Source: DAOUAG01 sp034432935
Lineage (GTDB): Bacteria; Chloroflexota; Dehalococcoidia; SM23-28-2; RBG-16-64-32
Reading direction: 5' to 3'
Assembly (NCBI GenBank): GCA_034432935.1
Contig: DAOUBD010000009.1
Coordinates: 1-21,817, forward strand
Length of the DNA: 21,817 nucleotides
The notes below the pieces were generated by a model. It worked only from the letters and a program-made list of their open reading frames with translations, was not told where the DNA came from and made no database searches. Numbering within the stretch: the first letter of the stretch is position 1; each line of letters starts with the position of its first letter. Of this stretch, positions 11,807 through 21,817 are shown one piece after another. The position numbers and the translations under genes are program-made.

Positions 11807-14205
11807 ACCGGTCGCACCGCCCCCTCCATGCGCCACGAGCCGGCGCCCTCGATTCGGGCCACCGCCGCTCCGTCTTCCTGGAACAAGGAGAGTAGGGCCG
11901 CTCCGGCGGAGACCCTGGCGTCCTGGATGCTCTTCCCCAAAAGACGCACCTCATAGCCCTGCTCTGGGCCATCCACCTCGAGGCTGAACCGCCCATCGCT
12001 CTCGCTGAAACGAGCTGTAAGGCGCTGGTCTGGCGTCCAGCAGCTTGTTTCGGCCGAGGAGCTGGCCCGCACCTCCAGGGTCAGTGGGTCCCACGCCTTC
12101 TGGCCCGTGTGCTCCATCTCGGGCGCCATGGGCAATATGGCGCCATCTCGCACAAAGATGGGGAGGATATCGATGGGCACCGTGAGGCGCATGTGCTTGG
12201 GGCCAAGGTGCTCCTCCCCTGTCCACCAGTCGTACCAGAGCCCTTCAGGAAGATAGACGGCGCACTGGCCTCCAGGGGCGAGGACGGGCACGCAGAGGAG
12301 GGACGGACCCAAGAGGTACTCGTAGTCGATGCCAGAGACGGCCGGGTCGTCCTGGTACTCCAGCACGAGGGGGCGGACGACCGGCATTCCGCTGGCAGCG
12401 GCCTCGTGGGCCAGGGAGTAGATGTAGGGCAAGAGCCGGTAGCGCAGGTTGGAGAAGCGCCGCACTACCTCGATGGCCTTGTCCCCGTAGTACCAGGGCT
12501 CGCGGCCCTTGATCCCGTGGAACCGGGCGTGGGACGAGAGGAGGCCGAACTGGGCCCAGCGGATGTAGAGTTCGGGTTCCGGGGGCTCCATGTTTCGGGG
12601 GTTCCAGAACCCGCCGATGTCGTGGCTCCACATGGCGATGCCGGACATGCTCAGGCTAAGCCCAGCCCGCAGGGTAGCGGCCAGGCCGCCCCAGGTGCAG
12701 GGGGCATCGCCGGTCCAGTTGATGGGATAGCGCTGGGAGCCGGCGTAGCCGGAGCGGGCGAAGAGCATCGGCTGGGCGCCAGCCTTCTCCATGGCCTCGT
12801 AGACCGCCTGGTTGTACAGGAGGGGGTAGAGATTGTGGACCTGCTGGCCGTTACGGCCATCCGAGAAGAGGGCGTCGGGAGGGACGCCCTCCCCGTAGTC
12901 TGTCTTGAAGGCCGCGACACCCATGCGCAGGTAGGGCAGGTGCTTCTCCTGCCACCAGCGGGCCACTTCCGGGTTGGTGAAGTCTGGCAGAACCGTCTCC
13001 TTCGGGTTTTCCAGGGGCGCCGACAGGCCGCCTTGCGAAGAGCGGGCGAAATAGCCCCTCTCCTGGCCCTCCCGAAACATGGGCGTGTCGCGGTAGACGT
13101 ACGGGTTCTCCCAAAGGCTAAGGCGAAAACCGCGCTCCTCGAGCCAGGCGAGAAAGCCGTCGGGGGCTGGAAACGCCTCCTCGTCCCACACGAAGTCACA
13201 CCCGTCAAGGGTCTTGCCCTTGCGGGCCTTAAGCCAGAGGGGGTCAAGGTGGAGGACATCCGCCGGAATACGGAGCTCCCGCAGGCGCGAGGCGATCTCC
13301 TCTACCTGCTGGCGGCTGTGATACATGCAGCGGGAGTACCAGGCGCCGAAAGACCACAGAGGGGGCACCCGGGGCCGCCCCGTCAGCTCCGTGTACCGCT
13401 CGATGACCTGGCGCAGGCTGGGGCCATGGATGAAGAAGTAGTCCAGATATGGGTCGCCGGTCAGGAAAGAGACCGATTGCACGGCTGGGCTGCCAAGTTC
13501 ATAGATGATCTTGGAGTGTTGGTGGATGAAGAGGCCGAAGCCCCGGCTGCTCAGAAGGAGCGGTATGTTGATGTAGGAGACCGTCGAGGTGGCGGCGCCC
13601 CGGGGATCGCGGCTCCAGGAGACGATGCGCTGGCCGCGTTTGTCCAGAGCGCCGAACTGGGCCCCGAGGCCGTAGAGGTGCTCGCCGGGCTCCAGGGAGA
13701 AGGTCTCGTGGAAGCGCGGGGGCTCGCCGGCGCGTTGGGAGAAGCCGGTGGGGAGGGTGACGGCGCCGAGGAGCTGACGATCGTCCCACCTCTGCTGGAA
13801 GATTGGCCTTCCGGAAGCGTCCTCCACCGCGAGGGCCCACTGCCGGCGGTCGGCGCGCACCCGTAGCGCGCCGGAATCCAACACAAGGGCCGGTGGCTCC
13901 TCGGACAGGGCCGCCGGATGCTGCCGGCGGGCGCCCTCCACGAGCATGGGGGAGGACTCCGGGGGTTCTTCTTCCAGCCACGCTTGCAGACGGAAGACGT
14001 GGGGGGTCACGAAGGAGATCCGTATCCGGGCCCGGCTCGCCCCCTCGGTGTTGGCCTCGATCTCAGCGCCGGAGCCGCAGGGCCGCCACGAGACGATCTC
14101 CTTCAGGCAGGTGTAGCGCCGGTCAGGGTCGGCGAAGATGGGGGTCCAGTCAGCGCTGAACTCCAGCAGTGTGCCGCCAGGTCTCAGCCAGCCTTCGGGT
14201 ATCAT
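11803..14205 (-). CDS. GH31 glycosidase, alpha-xylosidase-like
   Basis: An 800-aa glycoside hydrolase family 31 enzyme, full length for the YicI-like group. The N-terminal beta-sandwich runs to about 270, with the galactose-mutarotase-like region ending near LTGRPRVPPLWSFGAWYSR. The barrel carries the catalytic nucleophile Asp436 in FKTDYGEGVP, a form typical of alpha-xylosidases, and the acid/base Asp500 in WTGDAPCTWGG. The block SGIAMWSHDIGGF follows at 521-533, and C-terminal beta-domains begin near 610. It should cleave alpha-xylosides or alpha-glucosides from oligosaccharides. There is no signal peptide, so it is probably cytosolic. The ATG at 14205 has GGAGG 4 nt upstream. It lies 78 nt after gdhA and overlaps DUF429 by 4 nt. 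Alpha-xylosidase against alpha-glucosidase specificity is inference from the nucleophile motif. Confidence 0.93.
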   Translation of the reverse strand: MIPEGWLRPGGTLLEFSADWTPIFADPDRRYTCLKEIVSWRPCGSGAEIEANTEGASRARIRISFVTPHVFRLQAWLEEEPPESSPMLVEGARRQHPAALSEEPPALVLDSGALRVRADRRQWALAVEDASGRPIFQQRWDDRQLLGAVTLPTGFSQRAGEPPRFHETFSLEPGEHLYGLGAQFGALDKRGQRIVSWSRDPRGAATSTVSYINIPLLLSSRGFGLFIHQHSKIIYELGSPAVQSVSFLTGDPYLDYFFIHGPSLRQVIERYTELTGRPRVPPLWSFGAWYSRCMYHSRQQVEEIASRLRELRIPADVLHLDPLWLKARKGKTLDGCDFVWDEEAFPAPDGFLAWLEERGFRLSLWENPYVYRDTPMFREGQERGYFARSSQGGLSAPLENPKETVLPDFTNPEVARWWQEKHLPYLRMGVAAFKTDYGEGVPPDALFSDGRNGQQVHNLYPLLYNQAVYEAMEKAGAQPMLFARSGYAGSQRYPINWTGDAPCTWGGLAATLRAGLSLSMSGIAMWSHDIGGFWNPRNMEPPEPELYIRWAQFGLLSSHARFHGIKGREPWYYGDKAIEVVRRFSNLRYRLLPYIYSLAHEAAASGMPVVRPLVLEYQDDPAVSGIDYEYLLGPSLLCVPVLAPGGQCAVYLPEGLWYDWWTGEEHLGPKHMRLTVPIDILPIFVRDGAILPMAPEMEHTGQKAWDPLTLEVRASSSAETSCWTPDQRLTARFSESDGRFSLEVDGPEQGYEVRLLGKSIQDARVSAGAALLSLFQEDGAAVARIEGAGSWRMEGAVRPV

Positions 14206-14283
14206 GGCGCCTCCATGGTGGGTAGCAGGGTCTTACGCTAGGCGAGTCTAGCATGGGCCAGGGGCCGCGGTGTAGGGGCGCAG

Positions 14284-15555
14284 CTATGGGTAGATGCCGC
14301 GCATCTGGGTTGCCTCCACCACCCGGCTGACGCCCAAGCGCATGGCGGCCTCCCGCAGGCTGGCGTTCTGCTCCCGGGCCAGCCGAGCGACGTCGCGGTA
14401 GGCGCGGGTGATGATCCGCTGCAATCGTTCGTTGACCTCATGTTCCTCCCAAAAGAAGGCCTGGAGGTCTTGCACCCACTCGAAGTAGGAGACGATGACG
14501 CCTCCGGCGTTGGCGACGATGTCCGGAACGACAACGACGCCGTTGTCGCGAAGGATGGCGTCAGCGTCGGGCGTCGTGGGCCCGTTGGCGCCCTCGATGA
14601 CGAAGCGGGCGCGGACGGCGCCGGCGTTGGCGCCGGTGATCTGGTCTTCCATGGCGCATGGGAGCAGAAAGTCGACCTTGAGGGAGAGGAGTTCCTCGTT
14701 GCTGATCTGGTCGGCGCCGGGGTAGCTGGCCAGGCGGCCCCCCTCTTCCTTGAGGCGGGCCAGCCGCTGCAAATCGAGGCCGGCGCCGCTATAGACGCCG
14801 CCCGAGGAGTCGCTGACGGCCACCACCCTGGCGCCGTGTTTGGCCAAGAGCTTGGCCGCCACGGCGCCTACGTTTCCGAAGCCCTGCACCGCTACCGTCG
14901 CTCCTTGCAAATCCACGCCCCAATCTTTGGCCACCTCTAACACGATGTACTGGAGGCCACGGCCCGTGGCCTCGACGCGGCCAAGAGTGCCCCCCACGCT
15001 CACAGGCTTGCCGGTGACGACGCCCGCAGTGGTGTGGCCACGGTGCATGCTTATCGTATCCATGATCCAGGCCATGATGCGGCCGTCAGTGCCCATGTCA
15101 GGAGCCGGTATGTCTTCCTCTGGGCCGATGATGATGCTGATCTCGGTGGCGTAGCGGCGCGTCAGGTTCTCTAGTTCTGCCGGGGAGAGCTGTTTGGGGT
15201 TGACGACGACGCCGCCCTTGGCGCCCCCGTAGGGGAGGTTGGCGATGGCGCACTTCCAGGTCATCCACATCGCCAAAGCCCGCACCTCGTCCAGCGAGAC
15301 GCCCGGGTGGTAGCGGATGCCGCCCTTGGCCGGCCCGCGGGCCACGTTGTGCTGGACACGATACCCCTGGAAAACCTGTATGCTGCCATCATCCATCTGC
15401 ACTGGGAAGTTCACAGAGAGCTCCCGCTTGCAGTGACGCAGGACCTGCCGCAGGCCGTCATCCAGGTTCAAAGCGTCGGCGGCAGCATCGAACTGAGCTA
15501 GGGCCGTAGCCAGAGCGTCATCACCGGGGGCGGTCCCTGTTCCTTTGGTGGCCAT
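14284..15555 (-). CDS. gdhA: Glutamate dehydrogenase
   Basis: A 423-aa Glu/Leu/Phe/Val-type dehydrogenase, the usual size of the hexameric bacterial enzymes. It interconverts glutamate with 2-oxoglutarate and ammonia in the cytosol. Substrate-site Lys77 (GPAKGGIRYHP), catalytic Lys113 (LPYGGAKGGV) and Asp153 (PAPDMGTD) are present. The Rossmann motif GFGNVG is at 225-230, and the C-terminal block VPDIVANAGGVIVSYFEWVQ is intact. The ATG at 15555 has AGGAGG 8 nt upstream. It begins just past the rpoC terminator hairpin and has its own -10-like box, so it is probably a separate unit from rpoBC. NAD against NADP preference cannot be settled by eye. Confidence 0.95.
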   Translation of the reverse strand: MATKGTGTAPGDDALATALAQFDAAADALNLDDGLRQVLRHCKRELSVNFPVQMDDGSIQVFQGYRVQHNVARGPAKGGIRYHPGVSLDEVRALAMWMTWKCAIANLPYGGAKGGVVVNPKQLSPAELENLTRRYATEISIIIGPEEDIPAPDMGTDGRIMAWIMDTISMHRGHTTAGVVTGKPVSVGGTLGRVEATGRGLQYIVLEVAKDWGVDLQGATVAVQGFGNVGAVAAKLLAKHGARVVAVSDSSGGVYSGAGLDLQRLARLKEEGGRLASYPGADQISNEELLSLKVDFLLPCAMEDQITGANAGAVRARFVIEGANGPTTPDADAILRDNGVVVVPDIVANAGGVIVSYFEWVQDLQAFFWEEHEVNERLQRIITRAYRDVARLAREQNASLREAAMRLGVSRVVEATQMRGIYP

Positions 15556-15591
15556 TAGCTACCCTCCTGCCACAGGCTCCTGGCGCCTGCG

Positions 15592-15597
15592 ATGATA
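15592..15597 (-). promoter_or_regulatory. Putative -10 box of gdhA
   Basis: TATCAT (five of six matches to TATAAT) lies on the minus strand right after the hairpin at 15598-15635 and 37 nt before the gdhA ATG. The -35 position would fall in the hairpin, where no good match is seen, so this is a weak call. Confidence 0.3.
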
Positions 15598-15635
15598 GCA
15601 GAAGGGCCCTGGCGGTCTGCCCAGGGCCCTTCTGC
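15598..15635 (-). terminator. Terminator hairpin of the rpoBC operon
   Basis: Perfect 15-bp arms (GCAGAAGGGCCCTGG at 15598-15612, its complement at 15621-15635) enclose an 8-nt loop, 24 nt after the rpoC stop. The stem is very stable and GC-rich, but no T-tract follows. Position and strength argue for termination or RNA 3'-end stabilisation. Confidence 0.7.
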
Positions 15636-15659
15636 GCTCGGCGGTCATGGCTATACCGG

Positions 15660-20082
<4,423 letters not shown>

Positions 20083-20099
<17 letters not shown>

Positions 20100-21817
20100 T
20101 TAGGTCCTCCCCTTTCTCAAAGCCGCTGAGGTCGATCCCCAGCTCTGGCAGCTCTTGCATAGAGGTCTCCGCTAAGGTAACGGGAGACTCCTCCTCGTTG
20201 AGCACTTCGACGGACAGGGCAAGGCTCTGGAGCTCCTTGACCAGCACCTTGAAGGACTCCGGCACGCCGGGCTCTTGGATGTCTTCGCCCTTGACGATGG
20301 CCTCGTAGGTCTTGACGCGGCCCACTACATCGTCGGACTTGACGGTCAGAAGCTCCTGGAGGATGTGGGCGGCACCGTAGGCTTCCAGGGCCCAGACCTC
20401 CATCTCACCGAAGCGCTGGCCGCCGAACTGTGCCTTGCCACCCAGGGGCTGCTGCGTGATGAGGGAGTAGGGGCCGGTAGAGCGGGCGTGGATCTTATCC
20501 TCCACCAGGTGCACCAGCTTCAGCATGTAGATGTAACCCACGGTGACGGGCTGGTCAAAGGGCTCGCCGGTGCGGCCGTCGTACAGCACCTGCTTGCCGT
20601 AGATGGGGGCGGCAGCGCCCCGCTCCAGGAGGTGGCGTTCGGCCATGGCCTCCAACTCCCGCATGGGCCTGCCCCGCACCTTCTTCTCACCTTGCTGTTC
20701 GAGCCAGAGCTCCAGGCCGGCGCGTTTGGCCTCCCCCACCCGCCGGTCATCGAAGACGGCCTCGGCATCGTAGCCCTTGCTCTTCAGCCACCGGAAGGCC
20801 TTTTCCGCGTCAACCCGCTCGCCGATCCCGTTGTGCTGGCCGTTGCCGTTGGGGGAGGCGCCGTTGCTGTGGTTCTCGTCCAGCAGAGCGCCAGCCTGTT
20901 CGCAGATCCAGGACCGGCAGAGGGCGTCCTCGATGGTCTCCGGGTTGCCGCCGTCGAAGACGGGGGAGATGGCGCGGAAGCCCATGCGGCGGGCGGCCCA
21001 GCCCAGGTGAGTCTCCAACACCTGGCCGATGTTCATACGGCTGGGGACGCCGATGGGGTTGAGGATGATATCGATGGGGGTGCCGTCGGCCAGATGGGGC
21101 ATGTCCTCCACCGGCAATATGCGGGAGATGACGCCCTTGTTGCCGTGGCGGCCCGCCATCTTGTCGCCCTCGGCTATCTTGCGGCGCTGGGCGATGGCGA
21201 TGCGGACCATGGCCTGGACGCCCGCGGGTAGCTCATCGGTGATCTGGGCGTACGGGGGCCAACGGCAGATATGGGCCAGGGACCCGTGGGGCGCCCGGCC
21301 AGGCTCGTTGTCGGCCTTGGCGAAGAACCTGGTCTCGATGACCTTGCCGCGCTCGCCGTGGGGGACGCGAAGCGATGTGTCCTTCACCTCGCGGGCCTTC
21401 TCCCCGAAGATGGCGCGCAACAGCTTCTCCTCGGCGGTGAGCTCCGTTTCGCCCTTGGGAGTGATCTTGCCCACCAGGATGTCCCCTGACTGGACCTCGG
21501 CGCCCACCCGGATAACGCCGTACTCGTCGAGGTCGAGAAGGCTCTCCTCGCCCACGTTGGGGATATCCCGGGTGATCTCTTCCGGGCCCAGCTTCGTATC
21601 CCGCGCCTCCACTTCGTGCTTCTCCACATGGATGGAGGTGAACTTATCGTCTCGGGCCACGTTTTCGGAGATGATGATGGCGTCCTCGAAGTTGTAGCCC
21701 TCCCAGGCCATGAAGGCCACCAGCAGGTTCTGGCCCAGGGCCAGCTCGCCGCCATCGGTGGAGCAGGAATCGGCCAGGGGGTCGCCCTTGCGCACCCGCT
21801 GCCCCTTGCGCACCACC
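20083..21817 (-). CDS. rpoB: RNA polymerase beta subunit, C-terminal part (5' end outside window)
   Basis: The last 577 residues of RpoB; the gene runs off the window edge. Visible landmarks are MAWEGYNFEDAI, then KITPKGETELTAEEKLLRAIFGEKA, GDKMAGRHGNKGVISRILP, NPIGVPSRMNIGQVLETHLG, KIHARSTGPYSLITQQPLGG and FGGQRFGEMEVWALEAYGAA. These cover the conserved C-terminal regions that contact RpoC. Between SPVFDGG and GKQVLYDGRTGEPFD there is an unusual insertion of about 100 residues (20604-20919). It has an Asn/Gly-rich linker followed by charged helices. A shorter extra loop (around AKADNEPGRAPHGS) precedes the GDKMAGRHGNKG block. rpoB overlaps rpoC by 17 nt in a standard rpoBC arrangement. Confidence 0.97.

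Noticed and set aside
10371..11996. 541-codon ORF on the minus strand over the HNH and DUF429 genes
   Set aside because: It overlaps two recognisable genes in other frames and has Pro/Arg-rich non-protein-like sequence.
12109..13866. 585-codon ORF on the plus strand opposite the GH31 gene
   Set aside because: Its composition is a reverse-strand shadow of the GH31 enzyme, whose catalytic motifs are intact on the other strand.

Overview
The window is high-GC bacterial chromosomal DNA carrying the core genes rpoB and rpoC. The gene mix suggests a Chloroflexota bacterium, possibly of the Dehalococcoidia/SAR202 type: an F420-type luciferase-like oxidoreductase, tandem SDR enzymes, a LarB/LarC pair, a GH31 glycosidase, a hexameric-type glutamate dehydrogenase and a long acidic tail on RpoC. 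That placement is inference, because there is no rRNA here. No tRNA, CRISPR array, insertion sequence or phage gene was seen. Many long ORFs on opposite strands are high-GC shadows.

Layout. (1) 15-2565, minus: a promoter and three-gene operon, alpha/beta hydrolase then two paralogous SDR dehydrogenases. The last SDR has Ser where the catalytic Lys should be. (2) 2603-2956: a gene-free hairpin repeat array in which six units on one strand and two on the other belong to one family, arranged as 43-nt steps inside a 141-nt tandem duplication. (3) 3003-4420: a small membrane protein (+) convergent with a Cof-type HAD phosphatase (-) that has a near-consensus, possibly leaderless promoter. (4) 4501-4828, plus: a compact unit with promoter, ribosome binding site, 60-codon basic ORF and terminator hairpin. 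(5) 4831-6456: an LLM-class oxidoreductase (-) and a 102-aa cysteine-rich unknown (+), with two similar TTGACA promoters, one of which has no obvious gene.

(6) 6457-9160, minus: larB, an unknown lipoprotein and larC, tightly coupled. LarB and LarC make and metallate the nickel-pincer nucleotide; larA and larE are not in the window. The best start for larB is an AUC codon behind a strong Shine-Dalgarno sequence. (7) 9186-11111, plus: a PAP2 phosphatase coupled to a CvpA-family membrane protein, then an HNH endonuclease. (8) 11108-21817, minus: rpoB (3' part), rpoC, a strong hairpin terminator, gdhA, a GH31 alpha-xylosidase-like enzyme and a DUF429 protein. RpoB has a roughly 100-residue insertion and RpoC has a helical insertion plus a 66-residue acidic tail.

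Most of the window is ordinary housekeeping and catabolic content. The points most worth a second look are the AUC-started larB with its embedded lipoprotein, the self-contained 330-nt unit at 4501-4828, the two-orientation hairpin array, the SDR that has lost its catalytic lysine, and the orphan promoter with an adjoining palindrome at 6275-6326.
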